Notes: a model not told the origin generated them from the letters alone. A stretch of 64,000 nucleotides of DNA from Streptomyces himalayensis subsp. himalayensis (GCF_013778455.1 NZ_JACEHE010000035.1:1-64000), one strand, 5' to 3'. Positions 16,489 through 25,371 are shown, counted from the stretch's first letter. Made by a program: numbers and translations.

Positions 16489-17936
16489 GCGCGGGGACGG
16501 CGGGCTCGTTCGCCGCGGTCGACCTCGGCGCGTCCAGCGGACGCGTCATGGTCGGCCGCGTCGGCCCCGGCACCCTGGACCTCACGGAGGTCCACCGCTT
16601 CCCCAACCGGCCGGTGCGCCTGGCCGAGGGGCTGCGATGGGACATCCTCACCCTGTACTCGGGCGTGCTGGACGGGCTGCGGGCGGCCGGGCAGGTCGAC
16701 TCGGTCGGCGTCGACAGCTGGGCCGTGGACTACGGACTGCTGGACACGGACGGCGCGCTGCTCGGCAACCCGGTGCACTACCGCGACGCCCGTACCGAGG
16801 GCGTCGCCGAGAAGGTGTGGGCGACGGTCCCGGCGGAGGAGCTGTACGCGGCGACAGGGCTTCAGCACGCGCCCTTCAACACGCTGTACCAGCTGGTGGC
16901 CGCCCACGACACCGCTCAACTGGCCGCCGCCGAGCGCCTGTTGCTGATCCCGGACCTGATCTCGTACTGGCTGACCGGCGAGGCGGGCACGGAGCTCACC
17001 AACGCCTCCACCACCCAGCTGATCGATCCACGCACGCGTGACTGGTCGTACGACACCGCGGCCCGGCTCGGCATCGACCTCAGCCTCTTCGCGCCTCTGC
17101 GGAACCCGGGGGACCCGGCAGGCCATCTGCTCCCGCACATCCTGGAGGAGACGGGGCTGACCGGACCCGTGCCGGTGACAGCGGTCGGCTCGCATGACAC
17201 GGCCTCCGCCGTCGCCGCGGTCCCTGCGACGACCGAGCGGTTCGCCTACATCTGCACCGGCACCTGGTCGCTGGCCGGTCTGGAGCTCGACGCTCCCGTG
17301 CTGAGCGAGGCGAGCCGAACGGCCAACTTCACCAATGAGCTGGGCCTCGACGGCACGGTCCGCTATCTGCGCAACATCATGGGCCTGTGGCTGCTGCAGG
17401 AGTGCCTGCGGTCCTGGGGCGGCCCGGATCTGCCCGCGCTGCTGCGGGATGCTGCTCAGGTCGAGCCGCTACGGGCCGTTGTGGACGCGGGTGACGCAGC
17501 GTTCCTCGCCCCTGGCCGGATGCCGGAGCGGATCGCCGACGCCTGCCGGGCGACCGGCCAGCCGGTGCCCGGCTCCCCCGCCGAGACCACCCGCTGCATC
17601 CTCGACTCGCTCGCCCTCGCCCACCGCCGGGCGATCACCGAGGCCCAGCAGCTCGCCGACCGGTCCGTCGATGTCGTGCACATCGTGGGCGGCGGCGCGC
17701 ACAACGAGCTGCTGTGCCAGTTGACGGCCGACGCGTGCGGGCTGCCGGTGGTGGCGGGACCCGCGGAGGCCGCCGCCCTCGGGAACGTGCTGGTCCAGGC
17801 GCGGGCCCGGGGCCTCGTCGGCGACCGCGCGTCGATGCGTGAGCTCCTGGCGCGGACACAGCCGTTGCGGCGCTACGAGCCGGCCGGCGATACCGCCGCA
17901 TGGCGTGCGGCGGAGGCCAGGATCACCGCACCGTGA
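16485..17936 (+). CDS. rhaB: rhamnulokinase
   Basis: This is a 483-residue FGGY-family sugar kinase that phosphorylates L-rhamnulose at O1 with ATP. The N-terminal domain begins FAAVDLGASSGRVMVGRV (phosphate loop) and includes SVGVDSWAVDYGLLD with the catalytic Asp. The C-terminal ATP domain carries TAVGSHDTASAVAAVP, YICTGTWSLAG and VHIVGGGAHNELLCQLTADACGLPVVAGP. The ATG overlaps the rhaD stop. It is the last gene of the catabolic operon and is followed by a 12-bp stem-loop. Confidence 0.92.
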   Translation: MSAGTAGSFAAVDLGASSGRVMVGRVGPGTLDLTEVHRFPNRPVRLAEGLRWDILTLYSGVLDGLRAAGQVDSVGVDSWAVDYGLLDTDGALLGNPVHYRDARTEGVAEKVWATVPAEELYAATGLQHAPFNTLYQLVAAHDTAQLAAAERLLLIPDLISYWLTGEAGTELTNASTTQLIDPRTRDWSYDTAARLGIDLSLFAPLRNPGDPAGHLLPHILEETGLTGPVPVTAVGSHDTASAVAAVPATTERFAYICTGTWSLAGLELDAPVLSEASRTANFTNELGLDGTVRYLRNIMGLWLLQECLRSWGGPDLPALLRDAAQVEPLRAVVDAGDAAFLAPGRMPERIADACRATGQPVPGSPAETTRCILDSLALAHRRAITEAQQLADRSVDVVHIVGGGAHNELLCQLTADACGLPVVAGPAEAAALGNVLVQARARGLVGDRASMRELLARTQPLRRYEPAGDTAAWRAAEARITAP

Positions 17937-17956
17937 CTCGGGAAACAGGAGGGGAC

Positions 17957-18000
17957 GGCGGGAGGGTGTTGCGGGGCGTCTCCCAGGGCACCCTCCCGCC
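17957..18000 (+). terminator. 12-bp perfect stem-loop after rhaB
   Basis: GGCGGGAGGGTG (17957-17968) pairs perfectly with CACCCTCCCGCC (17989-18000) around a 20-base loop, starting 20 bases after the rhaB stop. It is a likely factor-assisted terminator separating the rhamnose genes from lutA. Confidence 0.7.
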
Positions 18001-18013
18001 GCGTACTCTGCAC

Positions 18014-18024
18014 TCATCCGATGA
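18014..18024. promoter_or_regulatory. short palindrome upstream of lutA
   Basis: TCATC-C-GATGA lies 30 bases before the lutA start. It has the size and form of GntR/FadR-type operators, which often control lactate genes, but no such regulator is encoded nearby. Confidence 0.35.
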
Positions 18025-18054
18025 TCCAATACGAAGGAACGCGAAGGAGCCGCA

Positions 18055-18810
18055 ATGCGTGTCGCACTGTTCCTGACCTGTGTCAACGACACGCTCTATC
18101 CGGACACCGGCCGTGCCGTGGTGGATCTGCTGACCAGATTGGGTGTCGAAGTCGACTTCCCGATGGCGCAGACCTGCTGCGGGCAGGCGCACTACAACAC
18201 CGGATACCGGCACGAGGCCGAGCCGCTCGCCCGGCATTTCTCCGATGTCTTCCGTGACTACGACGCGATCGTGACGCCGTCCGGCTCATGCGGGGCGATG
18301 GTACGTGAGCTGTATCCGCGGATGGGTGAGCGGGCGCGGGCGGAGGGCCGCGGCGACGGACTCGCGACCGCACTGGCACCCGTGGTTCCCAAGACGTACG
18401 AACTCACCGAGTTCCTGGTGGACGTGCTGAAGGTGACGGACGTCGGCGCGTACTACCCGCACAAGGTCACGTACCATCCCACGTGCCATGGCCTGCGCGG
18501 TCTCGGCCTGGGCGACCGCCCGCGTCGGCTCCTCCAGGCCGTCAAGGGGCTCGAGCTGGTGGAACTGCCCGGCGCCGAGGAGTGCTGCGGCTTCGGCGGC
18601 ACCTTCGCCCTGAAGAACGCCGACGTCTCGGCGGCCATGGGCGCCGACAAGGTGCGCAACGCCGAATCGACCGGTGCCGACGTGCTGTGCGCGGCGGACA
18701 ACTCGTGCCTCATGCACATCGGCGGCACGATGGGACGGCTGCGAACGGCCATGCGTCCCGTCCATATCGCGGAGATCCTGGCAAGCACGGAAGAGGAGCC
18801 TCTGGCATGA
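18055..18810 (+). CDS. lutA: lactate utilisation protein A, (Fe-S)-binding
   Basis: This is a 251-residue protein of the LutA/GlcF-like CCG-domain family. Two cysteine-rich modules are visible: AQTCCGQAHYNTGY in the N-terminal half with SGSCGAMV, and the second YHPTCHGLRGLG ... EECCGFGGTFALKN. These bind Fe-S cofactor. With LutB and LutC it oxidises L-lactate to pyruvate and passes electrons to the respiratory chain. ATG follows AAGGAG. The stop overlaps the lutB start (ATGA). Its place next to the rhamnose genes fits use of lactate from lactaldehyde. Confidence 0.93.
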   Translation: MRVALFLTCVNDTLYPDTGRAVVDLLTRLGVEVDFPMAQTCCGQAHYNTGYRHEAEPLARHFSDVFRDYDAIVTPSGSCGAMVRELYPRMGERARAEGRGDGLATALAPVVPKTYELTEFLVDVLKVTDVGAYYPHKVTYHPTCHGLRGLGLGDRPRRLLQAVKGLELVELPGAEECCGFGGTFALKNADVSAAMGADKVRNAESTGADVLCAADNSCLMHIGGTMGRLRTAMRPVHIAEILASTEEEPLA

Positions 18811-20282
18811 CCGGCACCTTCGTGGGCATGCCCGCGTTTCCCAAGGCCGCGCACGACGCCGTGCGCAACAAGACCCTGCGCGGCAATCTGCGGCACGCGA
18901 CGCACACCATCCGCGACAAGCGCGCCCGCGCCGTGACGGAGCTGGAGGACTGGGCGCGGCTGCGCGAGGCGGGCAAGCAGATCAAGGACCACACGCTGCA
19001 CCATCTCGACCGCTATCTCGTGCAGTTGGAGGATGCGGTCACCGCGGCGGGCGGCACCGTCCACTGGGCGGCCGACGCCGACGAGGCCAATCGCATCGTC
19101 ACGTACCTGGTGAAGGCCACGGGCGAGACCGAGGTCGTCAAGGTCAAGTCGATGGCGACGCAGGAGATCGGTCTGAACGAGGCCCTCGAGGCCGAGGGCA
19201 TCCACGCCTACGAGACCGATCTGGCCGAACTCATCGTGCAGCTCGGCAAGGACCGCCCCTCCCACATCCTCGTCCCCGCCATTCACCGCAACCGGGGCGA
19301 GATCCGCGACATCTTCAAGCGCGAGATGGGCGAGTGGGGCCGACCGGCGCCGGACGGACTCACCGACACGCCCGCCGAACTCGCCGAAGCGGCCCGTCTC
19401 CATCTGCGCGAGAAGTTCCTGCGCGCGAAGGTCGGTATCTCGGGCGCGAACTTCATGGTCGCGGAGACCGGCACCCTGGTCGTCGTGGAGTCGGAGGGCA
19501 ACGGCCGTATGTGCCTGACCCTCCCCGAGACGCTGATCTCGGTCGTGGGCATCGAGAAGATCGTGCCCACCTGGCGGGACCTGGAGGTCTTCCTCCAGAC
19601 ACTCCCCCGCTCGTCGACGGCCGAGCGCATGAACCCGTACACGTCCATGTGGACCGGCACCACGGACGAGGACGGCCCTCAGACGTTCCACCTTGTCCTG
19701 ATCGACAACGGCCGCACCGACACACTCGCCGACGAGGTCGGCCGCCAGGCGCTGCGCTGCATCCGCTGCTCGGCGTGCCTCAACGTCTGCCCGGTGTACG
19801 AGCGGGCGGGCGGCCATGCGTACGGCTCGGTGTATCCCGGCCCGATCGGCGCGATCCTGAGCCCTCAACTGCGCGGCACGGAGAGCGAGATCGACGCCTC
19901 GCTGCCGTACGCCTCGTCCCTCTGCGGCGCCTGCTACGAGGTGTGTCCTGTGGCGATCGACATCCCGGAGGTGCTGGTGCATCTGCGGGAGCGCGTGGTC
20001 GAGGGCGGCCCGGTCACGCGTCAGGGCGCGAAGGTGGTGCTGAAGCCCGCGAAGGGGCATGCCGCCGAGCGGGCGGCGATGCGGGCGGCACGCTGGGCTT
20101 TCAGCCACCCGGGGGCGCTGCGCACGGGCCAGCGGCTGGCATCGCGCACCCGCCGGCTGCATCCCCGGTCGCTGCCGGGCCCCGGCCAGGCGTGGAGCGC
20201 GAGCCGGGAGATGCCGGCGGTACCGGCGGAGCCGTTCCGCGACTGGTGGCAGCGTACGCGCGGTGGAAAGGACGCCAAGTGA
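18807..20282 (+). CDS. lutB: lactate utilisation protein B, LUD domain plus ferredoxin domain
   Basis: This is a 491-residue protein. The N-terminal LUD domain spans roughly residues 60-300 (SHILVPAIHRNRGEIRDIF, FMVAETGTLVVVESEGNGRM). It is followed by two 4Fe-4S motifs, CIRCSACLNVCPVY and CGACYEVCPVAIDIP. The C-terminus is basic. It is the electron-transfer subunit of the LutABC lactate oxidase. A longer frame starting inside lutA is rejected because ATG 18807 overlaps the lutA stop in the usual way. Confidence 0.94.
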   Translation: MTGTFVGMPAFPKAAHDAVRNKTLRGNLRHATHTIRDKRARAVTELEDWARLREAGKQIKDHTLHHLDRYLVQLEDAVTAAGGTVHWAADADEANRIVTYLVKATGETEVVKVKSMATQEIGLNEALEAEGIHAYETDLAELIVQLGKDRPSHILVPAIHRNRGEIRDIFKREMGEWGRPAPDGLTDTPAELAEAARLHLREKFLRAKVGISGANFMVAETGTLVVVESEGNGRMCLTLPETLISVVGIEKIVPTWRDLEVFLQTLPRSSTAERMNPYTSMWTGTTDEDGPQTFHLVLIDNGRTDTLADEVGRQALRCIRCSACLNVCPVYERAGGHAYGSVYPGPIGAILSPQLRGTESEIDASLPYASSLCGACYEVCPVAIDIPEVLVHLRERVVEGGPVTRQGAKVVLKPAKGHAAERAAMRAARWAFSHPGALRTGQRLASRTRRLHPRSLPGPGQAWSASREMPAVPAEPFRDWWQRTRGGKDAK

Positions 20283-20962
20283 GCAGCAGGGATCTGATTC
20301 TTGGACGGGTGCGTCGCGCGCTGGCCGACGTACCGAAGGACGACACTCCCCCAGTGCCTGAACGGCCTGGGAGGGACCCCCAGTACGAGCAGGCCGTGGA
20401 CCGCACGTATCTGCGCGAGCACGGCGACCGTACGACGGAACAGACCGTGGACCTGCTCGCCGAGAACCTCGCCGACTACCGGGCGATCGTGCACCGCACG
20501 GACAACGGCGGCCTGCCTGGTGTGATCGCGAGGCTGCTTGCCGAGCGCGGTTCTCGGACGGTGCTGGTGCCTTCCGGTCTGCCCCCGGAGTGGCTGGCCG
20601 AGGCGGCCGACGCGACGCGTGTCCCCGACAGCGCGGCGAGCACTCCGCACGAGCTGGACGAGATCGACAGCGTCGTCACCGGCTGTGCGGTGGCCATCGC
20701 GGAGACCGGCACGATCGTCCTCGACGGAGGCCCCGACCAGGGCCGCCGCCGCATCACCCTGGTCCCCGACCACCACATCTGCGTCGTTCGCGTGCCGGGA
20801 CAGGTCGTCTCCTCGGTCCCCCAGGCCCTGGACCGGCTGGACCCGGCGCGCCCGCTCACCTGGATCTCGGGTCCCTCCGCGACCAGCGACATCGAGCTGG
20901 ACCGGGTGGAGGGCGTGCACGGTCCGCGGACCCTGGAGGTCGTGCTGGTCGCCGGGGACTGA
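20279..20962 (+). CDS. lutC: lactate utilisation protein C
   Basis: This is a 227-residue LUD-domain protein, the third subunit of LutABC. Typical segments are VTGCAVAIAETGTIVLDGGPDQGRR and SGPSATSDIELDRVEGVHGPR. It starts at GTG 20279, overlapping lutB. Residues 21-33 (about TPPVPERPGRDPQ) are encoded by a dispersed repeat-like sequence (20346-20382), giving a Pro-rich insert in a variable region. The catalytic mechanism of the LUD fold is not settled. Confidence 0.92.
   Translation: MSSRDLILGRVRRALADVPKDDTPPVPERPGRDPQYEQAVDRTYLREHGDRTTEQTVDLLAENLADYRAIVHRTDNGGLPGVIARLLAERGSRTVLVPSGLPPEWLAEAADATRVPDSAASTPHELDEIDSVVTGCAVAIAETGTIVLDGGPDQGRRRITLVPDHHICVVRVPGQVVSSVPQALDRLDPARPLTWISGPSATSDIELDRVEGVHGPRTLEVVLVAGD
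20346..20382. repeat. dispersed palindromic repeat inside lutC
   Basis: CTCCCCCAGTGCCTGAACGG followed by CCTGGGAGGGACCCCCA resembles a common short imperfect palindrome of Streptomyces genomes that usually lies between genes. Here it is in frame in lutC and codes for a Pro/Arg-rich piece. Confidence 0.5.
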
Positions 20963-21066
20963 CGACGCGGCCCACCGCGACGTCCCAGCAGACGGCGGCG
21001 ATGTCGCACGCGACCGCCTCTGCGAGGGGCAACGCGGCGTCGCCCCGCTTCGCGTTCGACGTACAA

Positions 21067-21085
21067 CCCTGCCCGACTGGCAGGG
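21067..21085 (+). terminator. stem-loop downstream of lutC
   Basis: CCCTGCC-CGACT-GGCAGGG is a perfect 7-bp stem with a 5-base loop, about 105 bases after the lutC stop. It is a candidate terminator. The rest of the 399-base gap 20963-21361 has no gene that could be recognised; its open frames have no family resemblance and no ribosome binding sites. Confidence 0.5.
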
Positions 21086-21361
21086 GGACTACGCAATACC
21101 AGCACCGCCGAGTGTGCCACTCTGGTGTGTAGGTGCCCTACCAGTCTTGGGCGGCTGCTGGTCCCCCAGCGCAGGGATTCGGCGCCCTCACCGTCGCCGA
21201 GCGTGTCCGGGACCTCCACCTGCCGATACTTGCGGCATCGGACGGGAGGCAGATGGGGATGTGCCGAGCCCTCACCCTCGCCGCGGGCCGTTTGCGAGTC
21301 GCCTTGAGCGTCTTCTCGGCTTGCGCCTGCCCGGCCGCTGAGCGATGCGGGGGTCTCTGAC

Positions 21362-22441
21362 ATGAGGACCCGCAGGTTGCACGCCATCGCAGCCATGAGC
21401 GCGGGACTCATGCTCACAGCCCTGGCAGGCTGCGGTGGGAACGGTGGGGCGGGCGGTGACAGCTTCACGATCGGCCTGCTGCTTCCGAGCTACGGGCGCC
21501 CTCGTTTCGATCACTTCGACAGGCCCCTGATCGAGAAGAGGCTGAAGGAACTGTGCGCCCATTGCAAGGTCGAGTACGCCAACGCCGGCGACGATGCGGC
21601 GGTCCAGCGGCGCCAGCTTGACACCATGATCACCAAAGGGGCGAGCGTCCTGATCCTCGACGTCGTCGACCCGAAGGCGCTCCGCTCCTCGGTCGAGGCG
21701 GCCCACAAGTCGGGAATCCCGGTCGTCGCCTATGACCGGCTGGCCCAAGGCCCCATCTCGGGCTTTGTCACCTTCGACGGTGCGCAGGTCGGCAGGCTCC
21801 AGGGTGAGGCTCTGCTCAAGGCCCTCGGTGACAAGGCGGACCACAGCCAGATCGTCATGATGAACGGCGATCCGAGCGGCCCCAACGCGGAGTGGTTCGA
21901 GAGGGGCGCGCTGTCCGTCCTCCAGGGCAAGGTGAAGATCGGCAAGTCCTACTACACCGTCGACTGGCAGGCGGGGAACGCTCACGCCAACATGTCCGGC
22001 GCCATCGCCTCCCTGGGCATGGGCGGGATCGACGGCGTCCTGGCGGCCAACGACTCCATCGCCACCGGCGTCATCTCCGCGCTCAAGACCGCCCACGTCA
22101 CACCGCTGCCGCCCGTCACCGGTCAGGACGCCGACCTTGAAGCCGTGCGGCGCCTCGTCACCGGTGAGCAGTACATGACGGTCTACAAGCCCTTCAGGGA
22201 CCAGGCCGGCGCCGCTGCCGCAATGGCCGTCGCCCTGGGGCGCGGGGAGGACGTGGGCGGCATCGCCACAGGCACCATCGACAGCGCCACCACCAAGGAC
22301 ATCCCCGCCGTACTGCTCACTCCCGTCTCCGTGACCGTCCGCGATATCAAGGACACCCTCATCAAGGACGGCGTCTACACGATCGACCAGATCTGCATCC
22401 CCAAGCTACGGTCCGCCTGCGACAAGGCAGGGCTCACCTGA
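21362..22441 (+). CDS. orphan sugar ABC-type substrate-binding lipoprotein, xylose-binding like
   Basis: This is a 359-residue protein with a lipoprotein signal and lipobox Cys24 (LTALAGC). The mature domain is a type I periplasmic-binding fold close to XylF/ChvE (FTIGLLLPSYGRPRFDHFDRPLIEKRLKELC, NAGDDAAVQRRQLDTMITKGASVLILDVVDP, GIPVVAYDRLAQG, GVLAANDSIATGVISAL, PVTGQDADLEAVRRLVTGEQYMTVYKPF). No permease or ATPase gene is adjacent, so it must work with a transporter encoded elsewhere or act as a sensor component. Four Cys in the mature part (including LCAHC) are unusual for this family. The sugar is not proved. Confidence 0.82.
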   Translation: MRTRRLHAIAAMSAGLMLTALAGCGGNGGAGGDSFTIGLLLPSYGRPRFDHFDRPLIEKRLKELCAHCKVEYANAGDDAAVQRRQLDTMITKGASVLILDVVDPKALRSSVEAAHKSGIPVVAYDRLAQGPISGFVTFDGAQVGRLQGEALLKALGDKADHSQIVMMNGDPSGPNAEWFERGALSVLQGKVKIGKSYYTVDWQAGNAHANMSGAIASLGMGGIDGVLAANDSIATGVISALKTAHVTPLPPVTGQDADLEAVRRLVTGEQYMTVYKPFRDQAGAAAAMAVALGRGEDVGGIATGTIDSATTKDIPAVLLTPVSVTVRDIKDTLIKDGVYTIDQICIPKLRSACDKAGLT

Positions 22442-22554
22442 TGTGGCCGGGCTCGTCCAGATGAGACCAGGCTTTGCGAAGGAGGTGGCCCATGCCGGTT
22501 CCGCTCCATGCGACGCTTTCGACCGGCGTCGCCGTTCGGACCCGACACCGGGGT

Positions 22555-23586
22555 TCAGGCGGCCCTTCGCCAGCCGAGCGCCGGGCCGAGCTTGGTGGCG
22601 ATGTCGGTGAGGATCTGGACGTAGTCCTCGTGGGCGAAGGTGAAGGGAAGCGCGAACGCGACCTCGTCGATCTCCCGGAACGCGGCGTGGGAGTAGAGCC
22701 GCTCGGCGATCTCCGCGGAGGTTCCGACAAGATCGGGCGCGAACATCATGCGTGCCGGTCCCTGCGGTGCGGTGGTACGCGGCGTCCGCTTCTCGGCGTA
22801 CGCCCCGTACTTCGCGCGCTGTTCCGGTGAGGCGGAGTCGGTGGGGATGACGACGAGTCCCTGGGAGACGCGGGCGCGATCACCGTCAGGGTGGTGGGCG
22901 CGGAACGCCCGGACGTGCGAGAGCTGGATCTCGGCGAAGTCCTCGGACTCCTCCGCCTTCACGACGCTGCTGGTCAACAGGTTCATCCCGTGCTCACCGG
23001 CCCACTGGGCCGACCGCAGGCTTCCGCCGCCGTACCACATGCGCCGCCCCAGACCGGGGGCGTGGGGCTGGACACTGTCGGAGAACACCTCGAAACCCTC
23101 GACGCCGCTGAAGTCGGTGGCCGGCTTGCCGCGTACGAAGTCCAGCAGCCGCTCCACTCGGTCGTAGCTGAAGTCCTCGCTGTCGGCGGTGCCGGGGTAG
23201 AGCGCGTGCTTGACGTGGTCGTAGTGCATGGGCGGGCCCACGCTGACGCCCGGATTGAGGCGGCCGCCGGACAGGATGTCGACCGTCGCCAGGTCCTCGG
23301 CCAGCCTCAGCGGGTTCTCCCAGCCCAGGGGAATGACCGCTGTGCCGAGCTCGATGCGGGTGGTGCGCTGTGAGGCCGCTGCCAGGACGGCGACGGGTGA
23401 CGAGATGCCGTATTGCAGATGACGGTGGCGTACCCACGCGCTGTCGAAACCCAGCTGCTCACCCAGTTCGATGATCTCGAGTGTCGACTCGTGACCCCGG
23501 CGAGGGTCGGCCTCGTCGAACAACCCGATGGTCAGGAAGCCCAGCTTCCGCAACGGCTCCGAGGTCAGCGGCACAGGCTCCTCCAT
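22555..23586 (-). CDS. LLM-class flavin-dependent monooxygenase
   Basis: This is a 343-residue luciferase-like TIM-barrel protein. It opens LRKLGFLTIGLFDEADPRRGHESTLEIIELGEQLGFDSAWVRHRHLQYGISSPVAVLAAASQRTTRIELGTAV, followed by WENPLRLAEDLATVDILSGGRLNPGVSVG, the flavin-binding core. It should use reduced FMN and O2. The start is uncertain: ATGs at 23586, 23601 and 23685 all lack a clear ribosome site, and 23586 gives the usual family length. It is alone, divergent from a small secreted protein, with no cysteine leader peptide seen upstream, unlike the sulfur LLM operons to its right. Confidence 0.85.
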   Translation of the reverse strand: MEEPVPLTSEPLRKLGFLTIGLFDEADPRRGHESTLEIIELGEQLGFDSAWVRHRHLQYGISSPVAVLAAASQRTTRIELGTAVIPLGWENPLRLAEDLATVDILSGGRLNPGVSVGPPMHYDHVKHALYPGTADSEDFSYDRVERLLDFVRGKPATDFSGVEGFEVFSDSVQPHAPGLGRRMWYGGGSLRSAQWAGEHGMNLLTSSVVKAEESEDFAEIQLSHVRAFRAHHPDGDRARVSQGLVVIPTDSASPEQRAKYGAYAEKRTPRTTAPQGPARMMFAPDLVGTSAEIAERLYSHAAFREIDEVAFALPFTFAHEDYVQILTDIATKLGPALGWRRAA

Positions 23587-23781
23587 CGTTCGCGGCGGCA
23601 TGTTCTGCCGTGCACCAGTGCTGTCCCGATTCTGGCAGGGTGCCGCCGCGGCGACCCACACAGGATCAGCCCCAGCCCTGTTCATATTTCATGACTTGCA
23701 TGGTTATGCGTGTCGCAGTGGTGCATCTCCAGGCGCGGTCGTAGCGTCGACACTGGAGCCAAGCTGTGGAGGGGATCCGAC

Positions 23782-24228
23782 ATGCAGAGACACAAGCTGA
23801 GGACAGCGGTCACGCTCTGTGCCGCCGCAGCGCTTGCAGCGGTGGCACCGGCATCCACCTCCGCAGGGGCATCGTCACCGACGCCGGAGCCCGATCCGGT
23901 CCTGGTCGACTGTTTCTTCGACCCACAAGTCCGCCCCGACGACTTCATCCTCGCCTGCGGGGACGGCAACAACCGGCTCGTCGACCTCCGATGGTCGTCT
24001 TGGGGACCGGCGGTCGCCGAGGCCCGCGGCGTCGACCTCGTGAACGACTGCCGGCCCTATTGCGCCGTGGGCAAGTTCCACGCCTACCCGGTCACCGTGA
24101 AGCTCGACCGGCCTGAGCCCTGGGAGAAGGATCCGGACCAGGACCACTACACCCGGATGCGCCTCGTCTACACCGACGACAAGCCTGCGCAGGCGGACAA
24201 GGAAGAGACGTTCAAACTCTGGGACTGA
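23782..24228 (+). CDS. small secreted protein of unknown function
   Basis: This is a 148-residue protein with a clear Sec signal (residues 1 to about 30, ending ASTSAGA). The mature part is acidic and has four Cys (DCFFDP, FILACGDGN, NDCRPYCAVG), which could form two disulphides. The motif CGDGNNRLVDLRWSSWG recurs in small exported actinobacterial proteins of unknown role. The ATG is preceded by GGAGGGG. No partner gene is evident. Confidence 0.8.
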   Translation: MQRHKLRTAVTLCAAAALAAVAPASTSAGASSPTPEPDPVLVDCFFDPQVRPDDFILACGDGNNRLVDLRWSSWGPAVAEARGVDLVNDCRPYCAVGKFHAYPVTVKLDRPEPWEKDPDQDHYTRMRLVYTDDKPAQADKEETFKLWD

Positions 24229-24258
24229 CGCGTCACCACTGACGCACCACAAGGTCGG

Positions 24259-24310
24259 GCGGTCAGGGTGAGCCCGGCGCCACGGCGGTCAGGGTGAGCC
24301 CGGCGCCACG
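24259..24310. repeat. 26-bp perfect tandem duplication across the GlxA-type gene stop
   Basis: The unit beginning GCGGTCAGGGTGAGCCCGGC occurs at 24259-24284 and again at 24285-24310. The inner copy contains the stop codon of the minus-strand regulator gene, so the duplication sits exactly at its 3' end and leaves the protein intact. Confidence 0.9.
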
Positions 24311-25299
24311 CCCGCGCCTGCGCGCTGCGCGGCGGCGGCACGGTGGCGGAAGATGTGCCGGTACGCCTGCGGCGAGATGGTGGTGAGGCGCCCGAAGTGG
24401 TGCCGCAGGTTGGCGGCGGTGCCGAAGCCGGTGCGCCGGGCGATGTTCTCCACGGGGTCGTCCGTGGTCTCCAGGAGTTCCTGGGCCAGCCGCACCCGCT
24501 CCTGGAGGATCCACTGCAGCGGGGTGGTGCCGAGCGCCTCGCGGAAGCGGCGGGCGAAGGTGCGTTCGCTGAGATGGGCGGCGCGCGCGAGTGCGGTGAC
24601 CGTCAGCGGCTCGTGCAGGTGCTCGCGTGCCCACTCCAGGACGGGGGCGAGGCTGTCGTTCTTCCGTTCCCGGGCCGGTGGCTTGGCGTACTGGGTCTGT
24701 CCTCCCTCGCGGTGCGGTGGCACGACCATGCGGCGGGCGACCTCGTTGGCGACCGCGGATCCGTGGTCGAGCCGGACCAGATGGAGGCAGAGGTCGATGA
24801 CGGCACCGGTGCCGGCCGAGGTGTAGACGGTGCCGTCCTCGATGTAGAGCGCTGTCGGGTCGTACTGGACGTCGGGGAAGCGGTGGCCGAAGTCGACGGC
24901 GTTCATCCAGTGGGTGGTCGCCCGTCGGCCCGTGAGCAGCCCGGCGGCGGCGAGCACGTAGGCGCCGCTGCACAGGGACACGACGCGCCGGCCCCGCTGG
25001 TGCGCTGCGCGTACGGCATCGACCAGAGGCTCCGGTGGGTTGGTCTGGACGCGGCGGGAGCAGGCGGCCACGACGACGGTGTCGGCCTCGACGAGGTCGT
25101 CGAGGCCGTACGGCGTTTCCAGGCTCAGCCCGGCCGTGGTGCGCAGCGGGCCCGGTTCGGCGGCGCACAGCCGCAGGTCGTACCACGGGTCGGTGATGTC
25201 GCTCCGGTCGACGCCGAAGACCTCGCAGGGCACGGCGAGTTCGAAGGTGGGGGCGGCGTCGGTCACCGCCACGGCCACGACATGCTGGTCTGCGCTCAT
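24289..25299 (-). CDS. GlxA-family transcriptional regulator (DJ-1/PfpI plus AraC domains)
   Basis: This is a 336-residue protein. Residues 5-190 form a DJ-1/PfpI-like domain (VAVAVTDAAPTFELAVPCEVFGVDR, VVSLCSGAYVLAAAGLLTGRRATTHW); residues 225-325 hold two AraC-type HTH motifs (EPLTVTALARAAHLSERTFARRFREALG, DPVENIARRTGFGTAANLRHHFGR). The nucleophile-elbow Cys in LCSGAYVL is kept. Such proteins activate genes for amine, amino acid or detoxification metabolism. It is divergent from an amino acid permease gene 72 bases away, its most likely target. Confidence 0.9.
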   Translation of the reverse strand: MSADQHVVAVAVTDAAPTFELAVPCEVFGVDRSDITDPWYDLRLCAAEPGPLRTTAGLSLETPYGLDDLVEADTVVVAACSRRVQTNPPEPLVDAVRAAHQRGRRVVSLCSGAYVLAAAGLLTGRRATTHWMNAVDFGHRFPDVQYDPTALYIEDGTVYTSAGTGAVIDLCLHLVRLDHGSAVANEVARRMVVPPHREGGQTQYAKPPARERKNDSLAPVLEWAREHLHEPLTVTALARAAHLSERTFARRFREALGTTPLQWILQERVRLAQELLETTDDPVENIARRTGFGTAANLRHHFGRLTTISPQAYRHIFRHRAAAAQRAGAGVAPGSP

Positions 25300-25371
25300 G
25301 GCAGGAATTTAGCGCACACCGGCGTTTCTGCCGATGGCCGGTGAGGTGCGGCGCCCGCGAGGCTGATCGGC

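Noticed and set aside
23587..23781. Leader peptide in front of the LLM gene at 22555-23586
   Set aside because: Short minus-strand ORFs there lack the conserved core; no support for cysteine control of this gene.
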